From NCBI GenBank assembly GCA_016937345.1, contig JAFGWE010000003.1:25558-89557 (forward strand): DNA of 64,000 nucleotides. Reading direction: 5' to 3'. Shown piece by piece: positions 8,826 through 18,121 of the stretch. How positions within the stretch are numbered: the first letter of the stretch is position 1; each line of letters starts with the position of its first letter. The position numbers and the translations under genes are program-made. Source of the DNA: Methanomicrobiaceae archaeon (GTDB lineage: Archaea; Halobacteriota; Methanomicrobia; Methanomicrobiales; Methanomicrobiaceae). Below the pieces are notes generated by a model. The model ran no database searches, was not told the origin of the DNA, and saw nothing but the letters and a program-made list of their open reading frames with translations.

Positions 8826-8970
8826 TTATTTCTAAATTAAATTTAAAATCATGAAGATACCTAATTTAAAAATCCTTTTTGCAAACAATGCAGATTTTGT
8901 ATCCCAAAACGTCTAAAGAATACTCTGATACCAGAAGATATCCCCTTATTATAATTACTGAAAATTAATA

Positions 8971-9290
8971 TGAGTGGGAGTAGTAAGCCCCATTCTGTTC
9001 TTTACGGCATTCAGCTACGCGCCGTACCCGAGACCGGTCCGGAAATACCGTATATGCCTCTGTTCCGGCTTGCACCCGCAGGGATTCACCGTTCCATCGT
9101 ATCCTCAGACCTTATAGCGTTTCAGCAGTTTGAAACCTGCATCATAAACAACGGATAAGAGGCCGTATCGTTTCTGTGTCAGAGCCGTGACTCTCGCCAC
9201 CTGCACTTGAATGCAGCTGCGTATCCGGTCGGAGTGGGGACTTTCCTCAGCAGCAAATAGATGCTACCGTCAGCCGCACTCTCCCTCTCA
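8971..9290 (-). ncRNA. rnpB: RNase P RNA (archaeal type A)
   Basis: The minus strand folds and reads as the catalytic RNA of RNase P, which matures tRNA 5' ends. The hallmark GAGGAAAGTCC is at 9238-9248 and the other half of the P4 region, ACAGAATGGGGCTTAC, at 8983-8998. The two ends pair as helix P1 (9281-9289 with 8972-8980, one mismatch). The GGGTGCAAGCC stretch is also typical. A TATA box (ATATAT, 9313-9318) is centred 26 bases upstream of the predicted 5' end, which supports that end independently. Length is about 320 nt. Apparent ORFs in this stretch on either strand are not genes. Confidence 0.95.
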
Positions 9291-9310
9291 ATCTTATTAT
9301 TGTCTGCCCG

Positions 9311-9320
9311 CCATATATGT
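9311..9320 (-). promoter_or_regulatory. TATA box of RNase P RNA
   Basis: ACATATATGG on the minus strand is centred 26 bases before the predicted first nucleotide of the RNase P RNA at about 9290. The box ends only 6 bases before the divergent AMMECR1 start codon at 9326, so that gene must use a promoter inside the RNA gene. Confidence 0.65.
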
Positions 9321-9325
9321 AGGTA

Positions 9326-9892
9326 ATGATGCTTCTGGGTGAGGATGAAGGAGAGATTGCTGTATCTCTTGCACGAAAAACAATTGAAAAAGAGATCGCA
9401 GGAAAAAATGTTCAGTTTCCAAAGCTGACACCTGTATTTGCCGAAAAGCGTGGTGTATTTGTAACACTGAATAAACACGGCGAGTTGAGAGGATGTATTG
9501 GATATCCATATCCTGTTCTGCCGCTTTCCGAAGCAATAGAGGATGCTGCAATATCTGCTGCAAAAAGAGATCCCAGATTTTCACCTGTAAAATCCGAAGA
9601 ACTCAAAAGAATAATTATAGAAGTAACTGTTCTGACACCCCCCAAACCAATGATCTGCCCTGCGATTAAAAGAGCTGATAATATCGAAACAGGCCGCCAT
9701 GGCCTTATTATTCAGGGTAGGGGTTATGCAGGCCTTCTCCTGCCCCAGGTTGCAACCGAGTACGGGTGGAGCCCGGAAGAATTTTTAAATCACACATGCC
9801 TGAAGGCAGGACTTTTTAAAGACTGCTGGAAGGATGAGAATTACGAACTGCTTACTTTTGAAGGGCAGATCTTTTCAGAAAAGAGGAAATAA
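9326..9892 (+). CDS. AMMECR1-domain protein
   Basis: The 188-aa product is a full-length member of the AMMECR1 family, conserved in archaea and eukaryotes. The signature LRGCIGY is near residue 50, in the expected place after the VFVTL strand. The family's biochemical role is unknown; the cysteine-containing motif suggests an enzyme. The start is one of two consecutive ATGs (9326, 9329) immediately right of the RNase P promoter. The stop overlaps the tgtA start by one base (TAATG), so AMMECR1, tgtA and arcS are translationally linked. Confidence 0.9.
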   Translation: MMLLGEDEGEIAVSLARKTIEKEIAGKNVQFPKLTPVFAEKRGVFVTLNKHGELRGCIGYPYPVLPLSEAIEDAAISAAKRDPRFSPVKSEELKRIIIEVTVLTPPKPMICPAIKRADNIETGRHGLIIQGRGYAGLLLPQVATEYGWSPEEFLNHTCLKAGLFKDCWKDENYELLTFEGQIFSEKRK

Positions 9893-11343
9893 TGAGCATA
9901 AGTTTTGAAGTTATCCACAAAGATATCATGGGAAGAGCAGGAAAGCTCAAAGTAGGCGAAAAAACAATTAAAACACCACTCCTTCTGCCTGTAATAAACC
10001 CGCATATACAGCTGATAAAACCGGAAGAGATGGAAAAACTGGGAGTTGAAGCTCTAATCACAAATGCATATATTTTCAGTAAGAGTGAGGAATTTCGCGA
10101 AAGGGCAATGAATGAGGGACTTCACAAAGTCCTGAACTTCAACGGCGTTATAATGACCGATTCCGGAGCTTTCCAGCAATCAGTTTATGGTGATGTCGGT
10201 TTTTCAAATGCAGAAACAGTCAGTTTTCAGCGTTCAATCGGAAGTGAAATAATTGTTCCGATGGATATTGCGACATCTCCTGATAAAACCTATGAAGAGG
10301 CAGCAGAAGAGCTCTCGATTACAATGGAACGCTTAAAAGAGGCTCTCACAATAATTGATGACGGACATCTTAGTGCACCTGTTCAGGGGGGGATTCATAC
10401 AGAACTCAGGAAGCGTGCAGGAAGAGAAGTCAGGGACCTGAATATTGTCTTCTGTCCTATAGGTGCAGTAGTTCCCCTTATGGAAAGTTACCGGTACAAA
10501 GAGCTTGTGCAGGTCGTAATGGCAGCAAAATCCGAACTGTCGCCAGCATCATGCATACATCTCTTCGGTGCAGGACACCCTTCAATGTTTGCGCTTGCAG
10601 CTGCAATGGGCTGTGATGTTTTTGACTCTGCTGCATATGCCCTTTACGCAAGAGAAGGCAGATATATGACACCCCAGGGAAGCTACAAACTTAACGAGAT
10701 CAATGAACTTCCCTGCGCATGCCAGGTGTGCAGAACTCACACAGCAGAGGAGCTGAAAAAATCTCCTGAGAAAGAGAGACTTCTCGCGCTTCACAACCTT
10801 TATGTTTCACTTGCAGAGATAGCCAGAATAAGACAGTCTATTCTTGACGGTACATTGTGGGATCTTGTGGATGAACGATGCAGAAATCACCCAAGACTTC
10901 TCGACGGTTACCGCGAGCTTCTAAAACATAAAGATCAGCTTGAAAAATCTGACAGAATTACAAAAGGACGCTTTTTTTACAGAGGAAGCGAAAGCTGCAT
11001 GCGAACAGAAGTCAGCCGTTATCATGAAATGATAAAAAGGCTTCCTGCAGGAGATAAAGTCCTTATCTCATTTGACGGCAGAAGCAGAAGTAATTTTGAC
11101 ACTGTATTTTTCTTCAAACCGCCCTTTGGACCATACCTTTCTGAGATCGGGGAGACATTCCCTGTTGGTCAGAGCGAGATTCCTGAATGGGATTCTGATA
11201 TGATAAAATCAGGATGCAAAGGAGTAATAAATCTGATTGATTCAAATAAGTCATCTGTATTTTTCATCGCATGTGATGATGAAATGAAACAAATAGTGTC
11301 AAAAGAACTCGATAGCATAAAAAGCAGGTTTTCATATGTTTGA
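9892..11343 (+). CDS. tgtA: tRNA-guanine(15) transglycosylase
   Basis: This enzyme exchanges guanine 15 in the D-loop of archaeal tRNAs for preQ0, the first committed step to archaeosine. The catalytic barrel shows MTDSGAFQQ near 82-90 and the nucleophile region PMDIATSPD near 123-131, then GAVVPLM. Zinc ligands are CACQVC with a later histidine near 300. The C-terminal part after residue 370 is the linker-type domain; no PUA domain is seen here, but the downstream ArcS carries one. 483 aa is normal for the family. It overlaps arcS by 8 bases. Confidence 0.95.
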   Translation: MSISFEVIHKDIMGRAGKLKVGEKTIKTPLLLPVINPHIQLIKPEEMEKLGVEALITNAYIFSKSEEFRERAMNEGLHKVLNFNGVIMTDSGAFQQSVYGDVGFSNAETVSFQRSIGSEIIVPMDIATSPDKTYEEAAEELSITMERLKEALTIIDDGHLSAPVQGGIHTELRKRAGREVRDLNIVFCPIGAVVPLMESYRYKELVQVVMAAKSELSPASCIHLFGAGHPSMFALAAAMGCDVFDSAAYALYAREGRYMTPQGSYKLNEINELPCACQVCRTHTAEELKKSPEKERLLALHNLYVSLAEIARIRQSILDGTLWDLVDERCRNHPRLLDGYRELLKHKDQLEKSDRITKGRFFYRGSESCMRTEVSRYHEMIKRLPAGDKVLISFDGRSRSNFDTVFFFKPPFGPYLSEIGETFPVGQSEIPEWDSDMIKSGCKGVINLIDSNKSSVFFIACDDEMKQIVSKELDSIKSRFSYV

Positions 11344-12964
11344 AGCAGTAAAAAGAGACAGTCTTGCAAGAACAGGCACATACACAACAGATAAAGGCGA
11401 GTCTTTTCAGACACCCCTGTCTATGGATACGAATGCAGTTTTCCCGGACTTAAACAGGCATGAATACTCAAATATTCCTCTTATTTCATCTGAAAAATTT
11501 ACAGAGGATTATTCCCCCAGTTATGAAGGAATTTTACTGTTAAACTCCTCATCACAGTTAGCCGGAGTCTCGGGAGACTGCATTATTGTTGCGAACTGGC
11601 ATACAATTCTTGAAAATCCCAAATATTACGTTGACATCCTTAAGAATTTAAAAAATAAGAACCCGTCTGATACAGCCTGGTATGCCCCGGCATCCGCACT
11701 TCCTTCAAATGTTGCAACACTGATTAATTCAGGATTTGATATATTTGACTACCGGGCTGTCGATCTCAAAACCGCCCAGAGATTTTTCTGTACATCAGAC
11801 GGAGAATTTCCGGCAGATGAATGGTTTTCAAAAGGCCTCTGCACATGCAGCGGCTGTCTTAAAGGTGATCTCAAAGAGCATAACAGAAATGCCCTTAAAT
11901 CAGAGATAGAGACAGTCAAGAGCTTTCTAAAGGACGGACATCTTCGGGAATTACTGGAGCGGCGTTGCAGAAACTCCGCATCACAGGTTGCCATACTTCG
12001 GCTTTTGGATCAATCCTATGATTTTATAGAACCGCGTGTAACTATCGCAAGAAGCACAAGGCTTTATGCAAACTCAGGCGAGTCTCTCAAAAGACCGGAG
12101 GTTAAAAGGTTTGTAGAACGTGTAATAGACAGGTTTATTCCCTCCAGAACAGATGTTGCTGTTTTGATACCATGCTCTGCAAGAAAACCCTACTCGACAT
12201 CCCAAAGCCATATGAAATTCCAGTCAGCTATTCAAAACAGGGCTCACGAGATAATAATCACATCCCCTCTGGGAATTGTCCCAAGAGAACTCGAACGTAT
12301 CTATCCGGCTGCACATTATGATGTGCCAGTAACAGGATACTGGGACGGAGAGGAAAGAAAATTCATTACAGATGCAATAGCGCGCTACTTTGAGAAAAAC
12401 AGATATGAAAAGGTATTTGTCCATCTTGACGGAGACTCTTTTGAGATAGCAAAAGCAGCCCTTGAACGAACAGGAACAAATTATGAGTGTACAGCAACAG
12501 AGAGGCTTACATCTGCAGATTCACTTAAAAAACTTCAGGAAGCCTTAAAATATGGAAAAAAGTCCGCACCTAACCTTATAAAAGGAACCCTTTCATGGCA
12601 GTTTGGAACTGAAATAAATACATCAAAACTCCAGCTTAAAGGCAAATTCATGCGTGAAAAAATTCTCATGGGAAAAAAACAGGTATTCTCAATTGATAAT
12701 GGAACTGGACTTTTCAGGCCGACCTTTGAAGGTTGGGATCTTATTGAATCGGGATACAGAGTTTACATTGAGAGCTTTATTCCCCAGGGAGATATCCTTG
12801 CACCAGGAGTAGTGAGGTGTGATCCTGACATCCGCGAAGGTGATGAGGTTTTTGTAATCGGAGATAAAGCTCTTGCAACAGGAAGGGCAGCTATGGGTGC
12901 TGAGGAAATGTGCTCTTCAAAGAGAGGAGTTGCAGTAAGAGTGCGTAAAGTAAAGAAGTTGTAA
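11336..12964 (+). CDS. arcS: Archaeosine synthase ArcS (TgtA2)
   Basis: ArcS converts preQ0 at tRNA position 15 toward archaeosine by adding lysine, a step completed with the radical SAM partner RaSEA where present. The 542-aa protein is a TgtA paralogue that has lost the transglycosylase active site but keeps the zinc ligands (CTCSGC) and carries the ArcS signature [14 protein letters not shown] near 282. The C-terminus (about 465-542, with GDILAPGV and EGDEVFV) is a PUA RNA-binding domain. It overlaps tgtA by 8 bases and is last in the AMMECR1-tgtA-arcS run. Confidence 0.94.
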   Translation: MFEAVKRDSLARTGTYTTDKGESFQTPLSMDTNAVFPDLNRHEYSNIPLISSEKFTEDYSPSYEGILLLNSSSQLAGVSGDCIIVANWHTILENPKYYVDILKNLKNKNPSDTAWYAPASALPSNVATLINSGFDIFDYRAVDLKTAQRFFCTSDGEFPADEWFSKGLCTCSGCLKGDLKEHNRNALKSEIETVKSFLKDGHLRELLERRCRNSASQVAILRLLDQSYDFIEPRVTIARSTRLYANSGESLKRPEVKRFVERVIDRFIPSRTDVAVLIPCSARKPYSTSQSHMKFQSAIQNRAHEIIITSPLGIVPRELERIYPAAHYDVPVTGYWDGEERKFITDAIARYFEKNRYEKVFVHLDGDSFEIAKAALERTGTNYECTATERLTSADSLKKLQEALKYGKKSAPNLIKGTLSWQFGTEINTSKLQLKGKFMREKILMGKKQVFSIDNGTGLFRPTFEGWDLIESGYRVYIESFIPQGDILAPGVVRCDPDIREGDEVFVIGDKALATGRAAMGAEEMCSSKRGVAVRVRKVKKL

Positions 12965-13008
12965 TATTAAATTATATTCACAAATTTTGTAATTCTGGAG
13001 TGACACTA

Positions 13009-13857
13009 TTGGCTTATAAAGTGGAAAAGGCATCAGAGATTGCCGAAAATATATTTGAATATTGGATAAACGCCCCTCATGTATCAAAAAATGCTCAGGC
13101 AGGGCAGTTTGTTGTTATTAGAATAGATGAAAAGGGAGAAAGAATCCCCCTTACAATATCAGCTGCGAAAGGTGATCTTGTAAGAATAGTATTTATGGGG
13201 GTAGGAAAGACTACAAAATACCTTTCAACCTTAAAGTCCGGAGATTATGTTCTGGATATCGCAGGCCCCCTTGGTCATCCAAGCGAAATTAAGAAATGGG
13301 GAAATTGTGTATTGATCGGCGGCGGTGTAGGTATTGCATGCCTCCCGATACTTGCAAAGGCCCTTAAGAGCGCAGGAAACCATGTAACAGGCATAATCGG
13401 TTCAAGAAATGAAAAACTCCTTTTGCTTGAGGACGAGCTTAAAGAAGACTGTGATGAACTGGTAATCTGCACTGATGACGGCAGCAAAGGATTTCACGGT
13501 TTTCCGGCAGACATTCTTAAAAAGAAACTTGAGGAAACAAATATTGACTGCGTCTGGATTATTGGTCCTGCAATAATGATGAAGATAACATCAATGGCTA
13601 CTATCCCAAGCAAGACAAAAACATTTGTCAGCTTGAATCCTATAATGGTCGACGGGACAGGAATGTGCGGCTCATGCAGGGTCACAATTGGAGGTGAAAC
13701 CAAATTTGCATGTGTCGACGGTCCGGAATTTGATGCACACCTTGTCGACTGGGATGAGCTTATGAGCAGACAGAGGATCTATCCTGCACAGGAGAAAGAA
13801 TCACTCGAAAATTTTCAGGAGCACCAGTGCAGATGCGGAGAGCACCATCATGAGTAA
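13009..13857 (+). CDS. Flavoprotein subunit with FAD/NAD and 2Fe-2S domains (NfnA / sulfide dehydrogenase beta-like)
   Basis: This 282-aa protein has the ferredoxin-NADP reductase fold of the PyrK/NfnA/SudB group: FAD-binding beta barrel (about 1-95), NAD domain with GGGVGIAC near 103, and a C-terminal 2Fe-2S site in GTGMCGSCR plus FACVDG. A further CRCGEHHHE tail is unusual in its histidines. It pairs with the next gene to move electrons between ferredoxin, NAD(P) and possibly polysulfide. The start is TTG at 13009: CTGGAG lies 9 bases upstream, whereas the in-frame GTG at 13000 overlaps that site and cannot use it. Confidence 0.88.
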   Translation: MAYKVEKASEIAENIFEYWINAPHVSKNAQAGQFVVIRIDEKGERIPLTISAAKGDLVRIVFMGVGKTTKYLSTLKSGDYVLDIAGPLGHPSEIKKWGNCVLIGGGVGIACLPILAKALKSAGNHVTGIIGSRNEKLLLLEDELKEDCDELVICTDDGSKGFHGFPADILKKKLEETNIDCVWIIGPAIMMKITSMATIPSKTKTFVSLNPIMVDGTGMCGSCRVTIGGETKFACVDGPEFDAHLVDWDELMSRQRIYPAQEKESLENFQEHQCRCGEHHHE

Positions 13858-15193
13858 ACGCGATGTGAAGGAAAGAATACAGGATTTTTTGGAGGTCGAC
13901 GAAGGTATCTCAGAGAATAATGCTGTTCTTGAGGCAACAAGATGCATGGAGTGTGTCAGACCCAACTGTGTTAAAGGATGCCCTGTTAATATTGATATAC
14001 CCGGATTCATTTCAGCAGTCGCTGAAAAAAATTTCAGAAAAGCAGCAGATATAATAAAATCTGATAACATGCTCCCTGCAATATGCGGGCGTGTCTGCCC
14101 CCAGGAAAATCAGTGTGAGGGTAAATGTGTACTAGGAGTTAAGGAAAAGCCTGTAAGGATAGGTGCCCTAGAACGATTTGTTGCAGACTGGGAGCGTAAA
14201 AACGGAATTCAAAAACCGGATATTGCAAAGCCGACAGGAAAACGCGTGGCAGTTGTAGGTTCAGGTCCGGCAGGTATTACGGCTGCAGCTGAACTTGCAA
14301 GGTCCGGACATTCAGTAACAATATTTGAATCCCTTCATGCACCCGGAGGAGTTCTCACATATGGAATTCCATCATTCCGGCTTCCAAAGGAAATAGTAAA
14401 GGCAGAAATAGATGAGGTCCTCTCCCTTGGTGTTGAGCTTAAACTAAATCACATCGTCGGAAGAAGCATCCCGGTTGATGACCTGCTCTCTTATGATGCA
14501 GTCTTTTTGGGAACAGGTGCAGGACTTCCTTCCTTTATGGGGATTGAAGGTGAAAACCTCAACGGTGTCTACTCTGCAAATGAGTTTTTAACCAGGGTAA
14601 ACCTTATGCATGCAGACAGTTTCCCTGATTATGACACCCCTGTTTTAAGAGGTGGCAAAGTCGCAGTCGTCGGCGGAGGAAATGTTGCAATGGACTCTGC
14701 ACGCGTTGCCAGGAGAATGGGCGCAGAAGTATTTCTTATTTACAGACGCCGTGAAGAAGATCTCCCGGCAAGAGAAGCTGAGATAGCAAATGCAGTAGAA
14801 GAAGGAATAAATTTTTACTGCTGTGCAAATCCAACCAGAATTATTGGCGGACCTGCAGTTACAGGAATAGAATGCGTCAAAATGAATATGAAATCACCTG
14901 ACGAGAGTGGAAGGCCGCAACCTGTACCAATAGAAGGTGAGGAGGCAAAGTTCATAATTGAAGCTGATGTAGTTATTGAAGCCATAGGCCAGAGCCCCAA
15001 CCCCCTTTTGATATCTCTTATTGATGCATTAAAAAAAGGAGAGAGAGGAAATGTCATAGTTGATGAGAATGGCATGACATCAATTCCGCATGTTTTTGCA
15101 GGCGGAGATATAGCAACCGGTGCCGCAACAGTAATTGAAGCTATGGGCACTGCCAAAAAAGCAACAGCAGCAATTAATGAAATTCTTAAATAA
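13850..15193 (+). CDS. Glutamate-synthase-small-subunit-like flavoprotein (NfnB / sulfide dehydrogenase alpha-like)
   Basis: The 447-aa protein has the N-terminal two-cluster Fe-S region of the GltD family (CMECVRPNCVKGCPVNID and CGRVCPQENQCEGKC) and two Rossmann folds: FAD-binding GSGPAGITAA near 137 and NAD(P)-binding GGGNVAMDSARVA near 278. With the preceding FAD/2Fe-2S subunit (8-base overlap) it forms the NfnAB or sulfide-dehydrogenase type complex. No large glutamate synthase subunit is beside it, which favours an electron-transfer role over amino-acid synthesis. NfnAB activity (electron bifurcation) cannot be told from sulfide dehydrogenase by sequence alone. Confidence 0.9.
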   Translation: MSKRDVKERIQDFLEVDEGISENNAVLEATRCMECVRPNCVKGCPVNIDIPGFISAVAEKNFRKAADIIKSDNMLPAICGRVCPQENQCEGKCVLGVKEKPVRIGALERFVADWERKNGIQKPDIAKPTGKRVAVVGSGPAGITAAAELARSGHSVTIFESLHAPGGVLTYGIPSFRLPKEIVKAEIDEVLSLGVELKLNHIVGRSIPVDDLLSYDAVFLGTGAGLPSFMGIEGENLNGVYSANEFLTRVNLMHADSFPDYDTPVLRGGKVAVVGGGNVAMDSARVARRMGAEVFLIYRRREEDLPAREAEIANAVEEGINFYCCANPTRIIGGPAVTGIECVKMNMKSPDESGRPQPVPIEGEEAKFIIEADVVIEAIGQSPNPLLISLIDALKKGERGNVIVDENGMTSIPHVFAGGDIATGAATVIEAMGTAKKATAAINEILK

Positions 15194-15428
15194 TCTCATT
15201 CCGGACAAAAAAAAATTAAATTTAAATCTTTTCCTAATTTAGGAAACATATATATTAAACATTTTTTTACAATAATATCAATAGCAACATAGAATTATTG
15301 TAATGGAAAAAAAATAGAACCCCTATTCTATCCTTATATCTGCTTAAAGAAAACTTATTATTACGAAAAACGTGGACGTTCGCAGTTTATTAAAATTAAA
15401 ATGTTAAAAGAATATTAAAAAATTAAAC
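15194..15428. repeat. Intergenic region with two strong perfect inverted repeats around a TATA-like box
   Basis: Between convergent genes lie: a dyad TTTCCTAA-T-TTAGGAAA at 15230-15246, a TATA-like ATATATATT directly after it (about 15249-15257), and a perfect 10-bp stem (15267-15276 with 15294-15303) closing a 17-base loop. A shorter AACGT-GG-ACGTT dyad is at 15369-15380. Two terminators are one explanation; a small RNA starting near 15278 is another. No ORF is present. Confidence 0.45.
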
Positions 15429-16541
15429 TTATCCTAGTTCATCCCAAGAAGTATAACGCCTGTAGACAATAACTCCGATAATTCCTACAATTACAATTAT
15501 ACCAATAATCAGGAATATTCCCACACCACCTACATCAGGAATAATTCCCTTGCTCACTTCTGCATAAAGTGTCTCAGCAGATGCAAGTGCTTCACCTGCT
15601 TTTGTAGTGGCAGTCTCCGCAAGTGTGTATGCCTGGGGATAATTTTTGTCATTGAATAGTGATTTTGCAGAATTCAGAGAAGATTGTGCGGACTCAATTT
15701 TCGTCTCAATGTTTAATACTCTTGCATCATTTGTAAGGCTGCGGTTGACCTTGAAATCGGTTAAATAAAATGATGTGCTGTCAATCGTTTCCTGTGCATC
15801 ATTGATTGCCTTCTGTGCCCAAGCCTGATTAAGAAGTGTTTCTCCCTCTGAAATCAGAGTCTGTGCATCAGAAAGCAAAGTATTCGCAGCTGCATATGAT
15901 GCTGTTGCAGACTGAATAAACTTTGTTCTCGCATCATCATATTTTGCCTGTGCGGCTGCTATGTCAACGCCAGTAATCAGTTTATCCTGGATTTTTTTAT
16001 CAAGGGTTTCAAGATCTTTCTCTACAATATCACGTAGTTTATCAGTATCTTCAGGATTAATGACAAGTCTTTCTATAGTATACTCTCCTCCGGAAACCAA
16101 ATTTCCACTGCCGTCACTTTGTGTCAGTTCAAATAATATCTTATCCCCTGTGCTGGATACGGCAGGGATCTGTCCTTCAAGACGATAACTTACAACAATC
16201 TCATTCGAATCTGAAGGATAATCAAGAATATATCCTGATATTCTCAGCCATTTACCTGAAGATGTCTGTTCCTGACCATGTCCATTTATCTTTATTGCAG
16301 AAATCCATGAACAATCTTCTAAATCAGTATAAGCTTCAAGTGTATGTAAACTTGGGAAAGTTGAGTCACCCGTGCTTGCAAGTTTAACATCAACATTTAC
16401 AGAAACAGAATCCCCGGGGGCATAAGAAGTCTGATCGGGAGTTATTTTTACAACAGGCGTGTCAAAGTTTGCTGCCGATACTGAATGCACTAAAAATAAT
16501 GCAAGAACTAAAAATATTAAAAAGAAAAATTGTTTTTTCAT
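15429..16541 (-). CDS. Secreted, C-terminally membrane-anchored surface protein with coiled-coil stalk
   Basis: I do not recognise a named family. The 370-aa protein has a clear signal peptide (MKKQFFFLIF onward, likely cut after VSA near 23), a beta-rich immunoglobulin-like region (about 25-165, with a PGDSVSVNVDV strand), a long alanine-rich helical region (about 170-330) that looks like a coiled coil, and one C-terminal membrane helix (about 335-358) followed by a short positive tail. The start is ATG 16541, 5 bases after GAGGT; an in-frame GTG at 16553 is less likely. It begins 8 bases after the cetZ stop, so the two are almost certainly co-transcribed. Confidence 0.8.
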   Translation of the reverse strand: MKKQFFFLIFLVLALFLVHSVSAANFDTPVVKITPDQTSYAPGDSVSVNVDVKLASTGDSTFPSLHTLEAYTDLEDCSWISAIKINGHGQEQTSSGKWLRISGYILDYPSDSNEIVVSYRLEGQIPAVSSTGDKILFELTQSDGSGNLVSGGEYTIERLVINPEDTDKLRDIVEKDLETLDKKIQDKLITGVDIAAAQAKYDDARTKFIQSATASYAAANTLLSDAQTLISEGETLLNQAWAQKAINDAQETIDSTSFYLTDFKVNRSLTNDARVLNIETKIESAQSSLNSAKSLFNDKNYPQAYTLAETATTKAGEALASAETLYAEVSKGIIPDVGGVGIFLIIGIIVIVGIIGVIVYRRYTSWDELG

Positions 16542-16549
16542 ACCATACC

Positions 16550-17722
16550 TCACTCAAACAATGGATCTATTTCATCATTGTCAAACATCGTTACACGACG
16601 TTCTTTGGATTTTATAACATCCTCTTTTGTTTCTTTTGCAATCTCAAGAAGTTCACGGATACGTGGTGCATCACCAATTGATGCAAGAACAACTACCGCA
16701 GCTATCTTTGAACTTTCCGTAGGATAATCTCCGCCTCTTACTTCTACACCGGCAATGTTTTCTTCAACCCATGATTTGGACTTCTCCACCCCTTTTCGGT
16801 CCATCTCATCAGGAGGGCCGGCCATAAGAACAAGCGCACGTTCTGCAGTTGTATAATCACATGGCAGTGTAAGACGCCCAAGCATTGCCCGTCTGACAAG
16901 CCCGATTACCTTTGCAGATTTGTCCTCTCCGGTCAATACCTCTTCAGATACGTCCTTTTTCCGGGCAGACATCCCACCAAGGAAACCCTTTTTCTGCCTT
17001 ACGCTTTTGGTTACGGTATCGCTTATCGCATATCCGACAGAACTCACACCGCCCCCGCGCAAAGTATTGATTATTTCACTAGAATCAACAACCATCTCAC
17101 CTACGCCGCTCTTTCCCACTTCTCCGGCACGGAAGAGGACACCAAAACGACGGACGATCTCATCATTAAGACGCTCATAAGCAGACCTGACGCTCTCGCC
17201 TTCGTTTTTCCAGGCACTATTATCAAATATAAATGTGTTATCCGCTTCGTGTACCAGTGTTGACAGACTTCTTGCTGCATTATAGGAATAAAGCCTGCCT
17301 TCCTCAGGTGCAGGAAGAATTCCAAGCGCATATACGGGCTCGCGGTAGATTCGCTTCAGATGGCGGCAGAGAACCGGTGTACCACCGGAACCTGTTCCTC
17401 CTCCAAGACCTGCAATAACAACAAATGCATCGATATCATGAGTTCCTCTCGTATCAATGGTGTTGATGATGCTATCTATCTCATCCGCTGTAATTTTGGC
17501 ACCGGTCACATTATCAGTACCTACACCATGACCTTTTACAACAGTCTGGCCAATGAGAATGCGGTCACGCAATTCTATATGTTTCAGACCCATGAGATCG
17601 GTCCTTGCAGTATTAACTGCAATTCCTCTAAAGCTTCGGACAGGGGCTTTTTTATCCTGTTCCATGAACATATCTACTATTTTGCCCCCGGCCTGGCCAA
17701 ATCCAATGAAAAAAACTCTCAT
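16550..17722 (-). CDS. cetZ: CetZ-type tubulin-superfamily protein
   Basis: CetZ proteins are archaeal GTP-dependent cytoskeletal proteins related to tubulin and FtsZ that influence cell shape. The 390-aa protein begins with the diagnostic IGFGQAGGK (residues 6-14) and has the nucleotide loop GLGGGTGSGGTP (105-116). It differs from the true FtsZ at 39-40.1 kb, which has [10 protein letters not shown] and a normal T7 loop. It is the first gene of a two-gene unit with a membrane-anchored surface protein. The promoter lies in the 399-base gap to its right. Confidence 0.92.
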   Translation of the reverse strand: MRVFFIGFGQAGGKIVDMFMEQDKKAPVRSFRGIAVNTARTDLMGLKHIELRDRILIGQTVVKGHGVGTDNVTGAKITADEIDSIINTIDTRGTHDIDAFVVIAGLGGGTGSGGTPVLCRHLKRIYREPVYALGILPAPEEGRLYSYNAARSLSTLVHEADNTFIFDNSAWKNEGESVRSAYERLNDEIVRRFGVLFRAGEVGKSGVGEMVVDSSEIINTLRGGGVSSVGYAISDTVTKSVRQKKGFLGGMSARKKDVSEEVLTGEDKSAKVIGLVRRAMLGRLTLPCDYTTAERALVLMAGPPDEMDRKGVEKSKSWVEENIAGVEVRGGDYPTESSKIAAVVVLASIGDAPRIRELLEIAKETKEDVIKSKERRVTMFDNDEIDPLFE

Positions 17723-18121
17723 TTAACAAAACACCATCCAGTGGAGTGAAGATTACTTTCCCGTTACTTAAGGATGTTAAAATGTATTAATTCATTACTT
17801 CAAAAACTTTCTTATGTTCAGCTATAAAATTCAGGAAAATTAAAGGGAGATTAAACCAATTTTAAACAAATATCTGATGAAAAGAACAGAGAGTTTGTAG
17901 TTTATAAACAACAGCTGATATATTTTTCTCCATATATTAGAACTGGAAATTCTTTTAGAATCATCTTCATGCAAAAAATACTATGATGATACTATGATAA
18001 AAGTCCAGAATAATTCACCTGCATATATTTTTGTCTTTTTGACTGATTGCATCTCAAAAGATACTATGTTTTATCTTTTAATCAAAAGCATGAAATGCTC
18101 TGCAACAAAAATATAGTAGAA
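17723..18121. promoter_or_regulatory. Divergent intergenic region with three ATACTATG repeats
   Basis: This 399-base, AT-rich gap separates cetZ (leftward) from the glycan operon (rightward). The octamer ATACTATG occurs at 17978-17985, 17989-17996 and 18061-18068; the first two are part of an 11-base tandem repeat. Several TATA-like stretches are present (for example GATATATTTTT near 17918). No convincing ORF with a ribosome site was found; the reading frame open upstream of 18122 is an extension of the next gene. Confidence 0.4.

Noticed and set aside
8970..9478. Open reading frames on both strands of 60-100 codons
   Set aside because: They lie on the RNase P RNA gene; the RNA signatures and P1 pairing explain the sequence.
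13000..13008. GTG at 13000 as start of the NfnA-like gene
   Set aside because: It is part of the ribosome site GGAGTG itself; TTG 13009 has the right spacing and family-like N-terminus.
13850..15193. Glutamate synthase small subunit
   Set aside because: No large subunit is adjacent and the partner gene is the NfnA/sulfide-dehydrogenase type flavoprotein.
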